Assembly (NCBI RefSeq): GCF_000003815.2
Contig: NC_049994.1
Location: 10,975,736-11,039,735 of the forward strand
DNA: 64,000 nucleotides
Origin: Branchiostoma floridae
Lineage: Eukaryota; Chordata; Leptocardii; Amphioxiformes; Branchiostomatidae
Direction of reading: 5' to 3'
Shown here: positions 34,001 through 41,900 of the stretch, piece after piece
How positions within the stretch are numbered: the first letter of the stretch is position 1
How the letters are laid out: the number at the start of each line of letters is the position of its first letter
Made by a program: the position numbers and the translations under genes
Notes under the pieces: generated by a model
Told to the model about the DNA's origin: nothing
What the model saw: only the letters and a program-made list of their open reading frames with translations
Database searches by the model: none

Positions 34001-35793
34001 TATTTCATGGTTAGGCATGCATGATAATTGCTTCCCGGTCTGCTGTCTTTGTGTTGTAATCATTGTCTGTCTCCTGCTATTTTAAGCAAGCTTGTTCTCA
34101 TCTTTTTAATGTATAACATGCTTTGTAAAACACCAAATGTCTTTGGAATGTTGTATTTGTTTCTCTGTGCTGTTGGCTGTTTGTCTTTAGTATAGATTTT
34201 CAGTTTCACAGCAGTGTGGTGTCTGTCCATATGATTGTGTTCAACCTCATGTGTACATGTACTTGTCTATACCACCTGGCATATTTCCCACTCTGGTACC
34301 ATGGTCTTGCTGGTTATGATGATTTTAATATTTTCCAAAACTTTCCTATAGTTTCTTCATAGCAGTGTGAACCATCCAGTCAATAAGTTGAATTACAGAT
34401 TTAAATTGTTATTTCAGGAAAACATTTCCAAAGGATGGCTTCTAAATGTAGCAGATTCAAATTGTCATCTAGCAAACTCAAAACAAAGATGTATTTCCAA
34501 AGGATGGGTCAAAATGTAGCAGATTCAAACTGTTATCTAGGAAAACACTAAAGAAAGATGTATTGGTGAATCTCTAGAATTAAAAATTACGAAAACAAGA
34601 TTACAAGCTTGTGACCCCATGGTGCCAAGTGTTGCCCTCCCTTTTGTAAAACTCTGTATGTGTCTGTGTTGTCTGCATGGTTGTGTGTGCTGTGTATCAT
34701 CATTGTGAGCTACCTGTGGAGTATGTTGTGTTCGGTAGTCGCAGAAACGCCAAGGTAGGTGGAAAACCAAGCTCCATTTATTATTGACTCTATAACATGT
34801 CCATATTGTGTATGCTCTGCTGATTTCATCAGATGAAAGTGTCAAAGATGTCTTCATCTGTGGCACAATTGTCTGGCACCAAAGCAGACATATTGATTTA
34901 TGAATGGGTAACTGGTATATTTTAACATAAAAATCTTGGAAAGTGATCAAAGCATGGGTCTCATAGTAAAGCTAACCCTGGTGTTGGTACTGGACAAAGA
35001 GTTCTTCAAAGGCAAAGGTAGGTAGAGATGTTAAAAGTGCATTTTTGTGTGATCCACTGTGTATCTAGCAAGAAGTTTAATCTACAAAACACTAACATGT
35101 TACTGCCATGTTTGCTGTGTACTTTTGTTTATATGCTAGACACTAACCCATTGTACATTTTGTGTACAAGTAAGTCCGAAAAGATTATTTTAACTTTTTA
35201 GAGGTTAGTTCAGCATGCAAGACGTATTAAGTGAATGAAAAAGAAACAAGAAGTAGTGTAGAATAGTATTTTAGAGAGTATCCTTTTTAAATTGCAAGTA
35301 CTACTTATTAAATGCAACAAAGTAACATTTGCTCAATTCATAATTTGCAACTAAGTGGAAATATTCTTTGCATTTTTGTTACAATTGTGATACAAAGAAG
35401 TTGCCAAGTGCATGTGCAGTTTGTAAAAATGTACATTATAATTTTAGTGCATCCATTCATCCTCAGTTGAATTAAATTGAAAACATTGCATGAAGTTTGA
35501 GTTTGTTACCATCTATGTTGAAATGTAGGTACCAGAGAAAATGGTAAAACCTGTGTAGACTTAAGTATGAAAACGACTAACGTTTGTGTCGCGTGACGTT
35601 ACCAGGTGTGGTTGCCGTGCTGGTGTTTGTTATCCTGGTCGCTGCGTTCATGCTCGGTCGCTACCTCGCACGTCACAAGGGAGACTACAAGACCAATGAG
35701 GAGAAGGGCGATGGAGAGGATGCCGACACCGCACTCCAAAACGGAGACCCCAACCACCCAGCAGTCAAGAAGAACAAAGAGTGGTTCATCTAA
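7010..35793 (+). CDS. CADM: Cell adhesion molecule, CADM/SynCAM (nectin-like) family
   Basis: Complete gene. Joining the main exons gives about 435 aa, close to vertebrate CADM1 (442). Order: signal peptide (1-20); Ig1, V-type (about 21-129); Ig2 (about 130-227) with CQAGG and QYTC; Ig3 (about 228-320) with LSCAV, TYTWSR and TYQCAASNGIGN; a Thr/Pro stalk from optional cassette exons (323-373); a transmembrane helix (about 374-391); and a 44-residue tail. The tail GRYLARHKGDYKTNEEKG...DADTA, ending KEWFI, is nearly the vertebrate CADM tail (ending EYFI). In vertebrates this binds protein 4.1 near the membrane and class II PDZ proteins (CASK, syntenin) at the end. NGS and NGT sequons lie in Ig1 and Ig3. 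Family role: calcium-independent adhesion. Ig1 contains no cysteine. Confidence 0.93.
13066..13428. mobile_element. 363-bp MITE with inverted ends
   Basis: Left end TAAGGCCTAATCTACACACA and right end, reverse-complemented, TAAGGCACGATCTACACACA. The inverted match continues through AGTTTT to GATATC for about 34 bp with a few mismatches. No coding capacity. Superfamily not determined; the terminal TA could be a 2-bp target duplication. Confidence 0.7.
13479..13830. mobile_element. CAGGGCTCGAAAT-ended nonautonomous element, copy 1 (GTGCACCC subtype)
   Basis: 352 bp with perfect inverted ends CAGGGCTCGAAAT / ATTTCGAGCCCTG, flanked by the direct repeat ATCAT (13474-13478 and 13831-13835). The interior holds many GGTGCACCC palindromes near both ends. 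CAGGG termini are hAT-like, but hAT elements usually give 8-bp duplications, so the superfamily is open. Confidence 0.8.
15979..16315. mobile_element. CAGGG-ended element, divergent copy (ACCTGCACC subtype)
   Basis: 337 bp, ends CAGGGCTTGAAATACT and GGGCCCTG. It shares ATTGGAGCTGTGCA and the overall layout with copy 1, but the repeated interior motif is GCAGGT / ACCTGCACC instead of GTGCACCC. No clear target duplication. Confidence 0.65.
16449..16576. repeat. GAGCGAAGCGA-type repeat with G/C hairpin
   Basis: Contains GCGAGGGAGCGAAGCGACC and GGGCGCGAAGCGCCCGAGG, followed by an inverted repeat (GTGGAAGGGGGG ... CCCCCCTTCCAC, 16546-16575) that can form a G-rich hairpin. Much more GC-rich than its surroundings. 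I recall similar sequences as interspersed repeats in several marine invertebrate genomes. Confidence 0.55.
17997..18096. other. Assembly gap (100 N)
   Basis: Run of 100 N in CADM intron 1. The round size suggests a gap of unknown true length. Confidence 0.99.
21361..21663. repeat. Two-unit tandem duplication
   Basis: Unit 1 begins TTGGTGACAGTATTTGTGCT and unit 2 (from 21519) TTGGTGACAGCATTTGTGCT. Both share AATACAGTAAGATTGGT, AGAAGAACTAAAATCTAAAG and GGATTTTCAGT-like blocks. Period about 158 bp. The copies differ by substitutions and a small deletion in the second. Confidence 0.85.
22363..22554. mobile_element. TACTGTAAATGCA MITE, copy 1
   Basis: 192 bp with perfect inverted ends TACTGTAAATGCA / TGCATTTACAGTA. 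The interior has TAAGTTCGTGGTAGCGCCAT, the marker AGACTGCAGTCT and (C)GCGAAC motifs. The outer TA is consistent with a TA target duplication (Tc1/mariner-like). Confidence 0.8.
23279..23490. mobile_element. TACTGTAAATGCA MITE, copy 2
   Basis: 212 bp, same ends and the same GCGAACTTAAAACCAC / GTTCGCGGTGG interior as copy 1, in the opposite orientation. It is the most complete copy in the window. Confidence 0.8.
24086..24276 (+). CDS. CADM: CADM exon 2 (Ig1, first half)
   Basis: Acceptor TTTTTCAG, donor GTAAGT, phase 1 to 0. Encodes AQNSVTLPDDGTTRTNL ... MLFEVWKKVPLSG, a V-type Ig front sheet with the core Trp but no cysteine. Confidence 0.92.
24473..24760 (+). repeat. tRNA-derived SINE
   Basis: Has a pol III A-box (TGGCCGAGTGGGTAGAG at 24480) and a B-box (GGTTGTAAATTTGAT near 24527) at tRNA-like spacing, interrupted by a (CCATT)n run. 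An unrelated body follows, ending near GAAATGAATGCCATCCC. Lies in CADM intron 2. The 3' end is approximate. Confidence 0.7.
24779..24914 (+). CDS. CADM: CADM exon 3 (Ig1, second half)
   Basis: Acceptor CCTACAG, donor GTAAGC. Encodes ASLRLFSVTKDDAGQYQLST, the DxGxY motif of strand F, with Gln-Leu where YxC would place cysteine. Phase 1 end. Confidence 0.93.
25453..25746 (+). CDS. CADM: CADM exon 4 (Ig2)
   Basis: A single exon encodes a complete Ig domain: VVLTCQAGGIPAPTYTW, then LTLTNIQRAAAGQYTCTADN. Canonical Cys pair and Trp are present. Acceptor TTGTCTAG, donor GTAAGT, phase 1-1. Confidence 0.95.
25765..26170. mobile_element. TACTGTAAATGCA MITE, copy 3, interrupted
   Basis: Begins 18 bp after the exon 4 donor with TACTGTAAATGCAGAAATGTTCGCGG and is split at GTGGCCACT by the CAGGG-ended element below. 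Only a short CCACTTCGCTG continuation remains downstream, so the right half is lost or diverged. Confidence 0.65.
25824..26150. mobile_element. CAGGG-ended element, copy 2, nested in a MITE
   Basis: 327 bp, same GGTGCACCC subtype as the 13.5 kb copy and nearly identical through ATTGGAGCTGTGCACCCAAT. Flanked by a 5-bp direct repeat CCACT (25819-25823 and 26151-26155). The left end is mutated (CAGAGCTCGAAAT). Confidence 0.8.
26443..26603 (+). CDS. CADM: CADM exon 5 (Ig3, first half)
   Basis: Acceptor CTGTCCCAG, donor GTCAGT, phase 1 to 0. Encodes STVTLSCAVDTANPPATYTW followed by an NGT sequon. Confidence 0.93.
26700..26795. repeat. TATACCTAGTAG minisatellite
   Basis: Six or so irregular copies of TATACCTAGTAG / TACCTAGTAG. 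Lies in CADM intron 5, about 100 bp after the exon 5 donor. Confidence 0.8.
26964..27087 (+). CDS. CADM: CADM exon 6 (Ig3, second half)
   Basis: Preceded by a (TTC)n tract and acceptor ACACAAG. Encodes LRLRSIQPDAVGTYQCAASN then GIGNAVTATHVIDEVEE. Donor GTATGG, phase 1. The Ig3 split position matches vertebrate CADM genes. Confidence 0.93.
27088..29495 (+). other. CADM intron 6
   Basis: AT-rich, with no exon-like open stretch matching the family and no clear transposon recognised. Confidence 0.6.
29496..29513 (+). CDS. CADM: CADM stalk microexon, 18 nt (candidate)
   Basis: Acceptor ATACAG, 18 nt encoding ATLPPP in phase 1-1, donor GTAAGA. It resembles the first 18 nt of the next stalk exon (ATKPPP), and the upstream intron sequence also matches (GACCTGT-CCCC and CCAC/CATGATxCAG blocks). 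Adds six residues without shifting frame. Confidence 0.55.
29514..31915 (+). other. Intron between stalk exons
   Basis: AT-rich. No further confident exon or transposon identified. Confidence 0.5.
31916..32020 (+). CDS. CADM: CADM Thr/Pro stalk exon (105 nt)
   Basis: Acceptor GATGCAG, donor GTATGG, phase 1-1, 35 residues. Begins ATKPPPTTTTKPVTTEKV and ends GGGADGAVIA. Parallels the PPTTIPPPTTTT stalk and AVIGG end of vertebrate CADM1, a likely O-glycosylated juxtamembrane spacer. Confidence 0.88.
32151..32198 (+). CDS. CADM: CADM stalk exon (48 nt)
   Basis: Acceptor TTTCACAG, donor GTAAAC, phase 1-1. Encodes APAPPSARIASGNVIG, ending in VIG as expected just before the transmembrane exon (GVVAV). 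Confidence 0.8.
33586..33645 (+). CDS. CADM: Candidate CADM juxtamembrane cassette exon (60 nt)
   Basis: Acceptor TGTTCTAG, donor GTAGGG, open in phase 1-1. Encodes GTGKYYRRNYLDQTDKIVLG, whose IVLG end fits the VIAG/VIGG ends of neighbouring stalk exons. Tyr- and Arg-rich, quite unlike the Thr/Pro exons. Not proven without transcripts. Confidence 0.5.
34425..34562. repeat. Two-unit 69-bp tandem duplication
   Basis: Two copies of TTTCCAAAGGATGG...AATGTAGCAGATTCAAA...TATCTAG...AAAGATGTA, differing at a few bases. In the CADM intron before the last exon. Confidence 0.85.
35606..35793 (+). CDS. CADM: CADM last coding exon (transmembrane and cytoplasmic tail)
   Basis: Acceptor TTACCAG. GVVAVLVFVILVAAFML is the membrane helix, followed by GRYLARHKGDYKTNEEKG (band 4.1 binding region) and the C-terminal KEWFI PDZ ligand before TAA. 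Trp replaces the Tyr of the vertebrate EYFI ending. Confidence 0.96.
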
Positions 35794-38220
35794 GCAACTC
35801 TGGACACCCCTCTTATATCTCTTATTTTAGGGCAGTGGCTCTGTCCGATAGCACTTCCTGTTTCATTGTAACTCTGGAGGACTGTACCACTTCACACACA
35901 GGGACAGTAGTCGCAGTTGTTCGTTTAGATGGGCTGCCTTATGCAATCACCTTTTGTCTCTACACATTCCTGCTAATTATATCATCTCACATTCCTCCAG
36001 CTAGTACTTGAGAGGGGGGGGCAGTCCTTTGTGTTCTTCGGCGTACTTTCTGTATTGCTTCACAGGCATATCCTTACAATCTATGTAATTTCTAGATCTA
36101 TTCAAGACTCACAACAGAGGACTGACTCGAGTGTCCGTTTGATTGAAGACTGTTGAGTGATATATCGCTAGTCATAACTGGTCAAAGTAAAGAACGCTGA
36201 CCTCATCACATTTGAGATTTCCTGTGATGACTTTTCGAGGATTGCTTGGATCTACTAATAAGTGTGTGTAAACATGTGCCTACTCAACTCTCAGGCAACT
36301 ATGTCTTCTCAATAACACTCCACATTACAACTGCACATTTGCTTCTTAAATGCTTAGATGTTGCTGACGGTGTTAGGTCCTTCAAAAGCATACAGCTGTC
36401 TTTACTTTGACCAGTTATACTGCATGATTTGTTATAGTTTAAGGGTCACATTTCAAGATGATTGGGTAAGGTTTGGTGTGTTTTAGAAGGATTGCTTGAT
36501 TTTTAATGTTTTTAAAAAGATTTTGATCAGAGTATTTGTGAATTCTGTTGAAGAATTTTGTTCCTTTGTACTTTTCGCTTTTATCACCACTTTTCTTCTA
36601 ACTGCCAAAATTTAGCCTGTAGTCGTTTGTTGACAGTGATTTTGAGAAAATTACCACTTATGATTGGGCTGTGAGAAGTTGAGGAGCAGAATTTTATTTT
36701 TGTACTGTTTGGGAGGTGAAGAGAGTGGCTTGCCGGTTTCCTGTACAAATGTATATAACCTCGGTACCCACACTCCACCCTCCACAAGCAAGAATTATTG
36801 TCAGAATCACTCGGTGTAAAAGGTTTTGGATTATGTGTCTTTTTGCGTCATTTTCGTAAATGTGCTTTAGAGGAAAACAAGAAGTTTTTTGTACACTAGA
36901 GTAGGCGGTAAGGCAACTATGTTAAGGAACGATTTTCCTTTGCCTATTGTGTGTTGATTTTTAAAGCAATAACCACGAGACTTAGATCTGTAGTACCCTT
37001 CAGGACTGTTAGAGGGAGCTGTTGAATATAATGGTCCAGGATAGACTTAAGACAGAATTGTCTCTACTGCTGCATATCGTTAAGTTTGTTTCCAGTGTAT
37101 AAAAAGATGTTGTTTTGCCAAAGGCAGCATATCTTAACAGCTTACCCAATGAAGACAATTGTTCAGCTCCAAGAGTGAAGATCATGTACTTGTGACATCA
37201 CGCGATTGAAAAATCTAACATTTCAAATTCTGTCTTAAGATTGGGTGATTTCTTGTTGTACCTATCCAATTATGAAAACTCCTTGGTGTGAAATGGTTGT
37301 TAAAATTTTCCTCTATTTTGCTGCTGCATAAAAGAAGTAGTGTAGATGTTGGATTCTGTTTGTGTTTCCGTATGTACCCGTAGTTTTAGATCCTGTATTT
37401 TGCAAGTTTGTAGATAATTCAGCTTGACTGCAAATTTTTGAAGAAGACGATGTAAATAGTTCTAGAAATGCAAGATGGAAGATGTTCATTGGCCTTTTGT
37501 TGTCAAGACAGCAAACTTCATTGCTAGGTGCTGTTGTTTTTCTCAGATATTACCCTATGAAGTAAACTCTGTCCTAAAGACGGCAAAAGAAAGCCATCTT
37601 CCTATGAGAAAGAAGTTCTTCATGTGTGATTTTTCTACATTCCAAAGTGGAATTCCTTCTGTAGCTATCTCACGTGAAAGTAGCCGTTCAAGTCTGTACG
37701 AAGGGAAAAGTTCTCCACGTGCTTTCTTTCGACTGTGAAGTTTTGGTAGTCACTCAAATGTGCAGGAAAGTTTGGGTCGCCTGTTTAAATCTTTGCAGGG
37801 AATCTTCCACGCCTTTACTGTCACTGTATAAAGTATACACACTTTCATGACACCCATGTTGTGTTTGTGCTTTTGCTGATAATATCCAGGTGCTATGTTT
37901 GATTTTCTTTACCTTTCTGGAAAGATTTAAACAGGTCAGATTATTGCTTTGTTAAAATATATTCCGCATTTGTATGAAGACTACCAATATTGTACAGGTC
38001 TTATAAAAGTTTTGAAACCAACAGTGCTTCTGTATGTTGTTGGCTTTTGAAACTGGTGCCCATTGTCATGTACCAATCAAGGACTATCACAGATAATGCT
38101 GTACTTTTGAAAAGAGCATGATCATTTCTGTGCGTATGAAAGCTATGTAGCCCTGCACATGAAATTTCTAATGGAGACTTTCCCTCATAATCACTTTTCT
38201 ATTAAATCTTTAAAAATGTG
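35794..38220 (+). other. CADM 3' untranslated region (probable extent)
   Basis: About 2.4 kb with no supported coding region. An ATTAAA at 38201-38206 is a plausible poly(A) signal on this strand. Long CADM 3' UTRs are usual in vertebrates. The exact end is unknown. Confidence 0.5.
38201..38206 (+). terminator. Candidate CADM poly(A) signal ATTAAA
   Basis: ATTAAA followed by a T/G-rich stretch (GTGATGGTGGTTG). It is placed shortly before the opposing TPK1 3' end. Confidence 0.35.
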
Positions 38221-38376
38221 ATGGTGGTTGACTCTTGTCTGCATTACTGTATGTTGAGAATGAAAGGACAGAATGTATGTAATGTTTGACACTGAATCGT
38301 ATTGTCTTACAAGCTCAACACATTTATGAGGAAAAAATGCCCAACACCAGAGATGGGTAACCAGTCAGAAAGACCC

Positions 38377-38382
38377 TTTATT
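38377..38382 (-). terminator. Candidate TPK1 poly(A) signal AATAAA
   Basis: TTTATT on the plus strand (AATAAA on the minus strand), about 470 bp after the TPK1 stop codon. CADM and TPK1 are thus convergent, with 3' ends about 200 bp apart. Confidence 0.45.
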
Positions 38383-38851
38383 CATATTGGCATAGAATTA
38401 GTAAGTGTTGACCAACTTAATGAACCAACATCAGATTCAGAAGCTGACTGCCCAGCAACAAATTGATTGAGAACTGCAATTCCTACATATCTGGACCAAA
38501 ATTTGTGTGTCAATAAGTGTGTTTCAGACCAGTTGAGAAGGTTTAAAATTAGTCAACTAAAGACTTGCAGCAGTATGTTTCAATATAGAATTTCAGCCCA
38601 AATTCCTTTTAAAATGCCTTTGTATTAATTGAAATTCAGGACAGTGAAAGGCTTCAAAGGTTAATGTATGAATATTTTCAGATTTCTAACCATTGAAAAA
38701 TCTGTTAAGTAGCTATAGTATAGTAAAGTAATATCAGTCTTCGGAATTAAGGCACAATCAATATTGCACTTCATATCTTAGGAATGAGTTATGTATATAC
38801 ATTTCTTAGAATAAAAAGCAGATGCAGAAAATACAGACTAATTCATTGCTT

Positions 38852-38979
38852 CTATGGCATTTTCACCCCCATTGTCCAGAGCAGAGGTTCACTGGTTTCC
38901 ACGGTGACCAGGCCAGATGTTGATTGGTCAAATGTGTTGGATGTGCTGATGAGCTCACCAAACTTCAGAGGTTGGTCAT
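38852..38979 (-). CDS. TPK1: TPK1 exon 8 (stop codon)
   Basis: Acceptor [38 protein letters not shown], then TAG. Matches the conserved C-terminus. Confidence 0.96.
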
Positions 38980-41900
38980 CTGGGGGGAAACAAACATTGA
39001 TATTTCACAGGCAAAAAGTGTAACATATCATTGATGCTTTCTAAAATGTCAGCAGCCTTAGGTTCAGTCTGGGAGGAACACTTCAAGACTGTAGAATGTT
39101 AGATAAAGGTCCAGTGTTTGGGGAGAACCACACCCCACACACATTAAAGAACCCACCACACCTTTTGAAAAAGAGTAGAGGCTTGCCCTTGTGTGCGATG
39201 GAGCAAATCCTTCAGTCTGGAGTTGATGATTCACTTCAAATCACACAAATAGAGGCCTGGTGTACCTCCATACCGTATCAGCCACGCTGTGATTTACATC
39301 TTTCACCTGGACAGGAAACCTGGTGCATCCCCGTTTCGTATTCAGCCAGAAAGAAGAAAGGGTATGCCACCCCGTAATAGGCAGTAAAACCCCAACGGTA
39401 GTGTAATACAAATGTACACCATATGACTCTACTACTACTACTAGCAGCCCTTCCACTGGCCTGGTCCAATCAGCCCCTTGTGATGAAAGATAATGTACTG
39501 TAAATGCATTTAAGTTTGCGGGGATTTAATTTCGCGGTAGCGGGAAAAAGGACTTTTCGCGGTGGATGTAAGTTCGCGGTAACACCATAGACTGCAGTCT
39601 CATACCATAATAGAAAAATATTCACGGTGGTTTTAAGTTCGCGGTGAAGTGGTCACCGCGAAAACCGCGAACATTAATCCACCGCGAACATTTCTGCATT
39701 TACAGTTACACAGGCTGGTTCTTACTTAGGTTCCACTTGAGTCCTGTAGTAGTGACATGTTGGCAGGTCCCACCCACGGGCACCAGTCCACACCACTCAC
39801 CCTCCCCACCAGTCTGCACATGGAGTACAGTCTTACCCTACAGAGGAACCAACATACATTTTGATGGTGTGTTCGTCGTATCATACTATACAAGCAGAGG
39901 TTAGGCTTTGGCTGTTTTGACGTTTTTTAGGCGTTTTTAATGGGGCTCTCTATCTCTTACTGTTCTCTTTTCAGCCGCGTGACATCAAGAAAACAGTATA
40001 GAATAGAAAGTCTGATGAAAACGACTAAATAAACGTTAAAAAAACAGCCGAAGCCTAAACTCTGCTTGGAGAGTAGTCATATCATGGTCATATTGCCAGA
40101 TTTCGACTCCGCAGCAAAGCAAGACGCATGTGCAGAAGGACCATTTACTACTAGTTTGCGAGCGCAGATGTCATTCATAAAATTAAGTCAGCCTTAGTGG
40201 CCTTATTTCTTAAGTTCTTTTTTGATTAATATCAATGATTTTAAACAATGGAAAAGTTCATGCCATGATGAAATGTGTTACAAAAAGTGTTAAGTGGTGC
40301 GGCAGCAGTGGTACGGCAGTGTATATGGTTCAATATTAGAAGAACAATACATGTACAATAAAATCACTTACGGGTGCCAACAAACAAGCCATGGAAACTT
40401 CATCCAGTAGAACGACAGGAGTAGATGTGAAGGAGCGAGCTTCATACAGGGTGTGGATGTTAGCCATCACATGGTCCATCCTGCCTCCAAACGCTCCCAA
40501 AGAAACAATATAATCTACCTGGAAGACATATTTGGTTATCAAAATGTTTCTACTGTAGAATAAACAGTAACTTATAGACTGAACAACATCCCACAAAAAC
40601 AATCATGTATATGTTATTGTCTGGTCAAGTCTGATACATGCACATGTGCATGCGTGTCAACCTGTAGATTAACTTTTTTGGCTGTACATGTAGTTCTACA
40701 TCTAGTCAATAGGAGTCTCTCTTGTCTGAGTTAAAAGTAATGTGTGCAGTTATATGTACATTTGTATGTGTTTTGCAGAAGAGAGGCAATGAAGTTTTTA
40801 TAGCCATGATATGACACATCAACCAATGACTCTAATGAACATGTTGTAAATTACTTTTGATGATTTTTTGAAAAATTCTTTTGAATTTCAAAATCTTGAG
40901 AATGACAATCATCAATAGAAATTGGAATACTGTTTTTATACACTGTACATTATTCATTAGAGCAGCGAAAGTTGAGAACACAAGAGTGCCTCTATCACCT
41001 GCATGTTTTGTTCCTGTATTCTTTGAACAACAAGTTGAAGACATTTTGTGAAGTCTGTGTAGTCTTGGTCTGGTGTACAAATCACTTCACTGCCCTGGAG
41101 AATAAATAAGACATTATGATGCTCATCAATGAAGTTAGACATCGTAGACAGAGCCTGGAAATCCNNNNNNNNNNNNNNNNNNNNNNNNNNNNNNNNNNNN
41201 NNNNNNNNNNNNNNNNNNNNNNNNNNNNNNNNNNNNNNNNNNNNNNNNNNNNNNNNNNNNNNNNCCGAGCACCCAATGGCTTCTGTGTGGTAACCAGGAA
41301 CAGCTGGGAAGAAGATGGGGGCTGCATGAATGGGGTCAAGGGTCAATATCCTGGTTGCGCAATCAATCCCAGAGCTCTTTGCGGGCATAAATTATGTTAA
41401 TGAGCCAAGATGGCCGACTGTCGTCTGCAGATATGTTTTTTCATGTTTTTTTCGTGTTTTGGGGCATAAATGCTTAGTTTAGTCGCTAAAATGTCAAAGT
41501 TAACTTGGTAACAAGTGCATAAGGAGCCTTTCCCCACTGATTCTGAGGCAGAACATCCAATTTTGGGCAAGAATGGTGAAGAAATGCTGCCAAACATGAG
41601 AAAAGAAGATATGCACGTGAACTTTACCATTTTTATGGAAAATTACCCCCCACGCAACAGGAAACGAATTAGGACAGTCTGTTAAGCTGCAAATTCGACC
41701 TTGGTTACTTTTGTGGAGGTCATTGAGTACCTTGATGTGGCAAATAATTAGTGACAGATGGAGCTGATCATATGTTACATTATCCTATTGAACAGCCTTA
41801 TCAGCACCCAGGACAATACCTAGCCATAAACTCACCTGCAGTGATACCTGGGTAATTTTTTTTGCTGCATGTGTGGCTCTGATGTTGTCAGTATGTCATA

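Noticed and set aside
37475-37738. 87-codon plus-strand open frame
   Set aside because: Lies in the probable CADM 3' UTR, no motif, no splice support.
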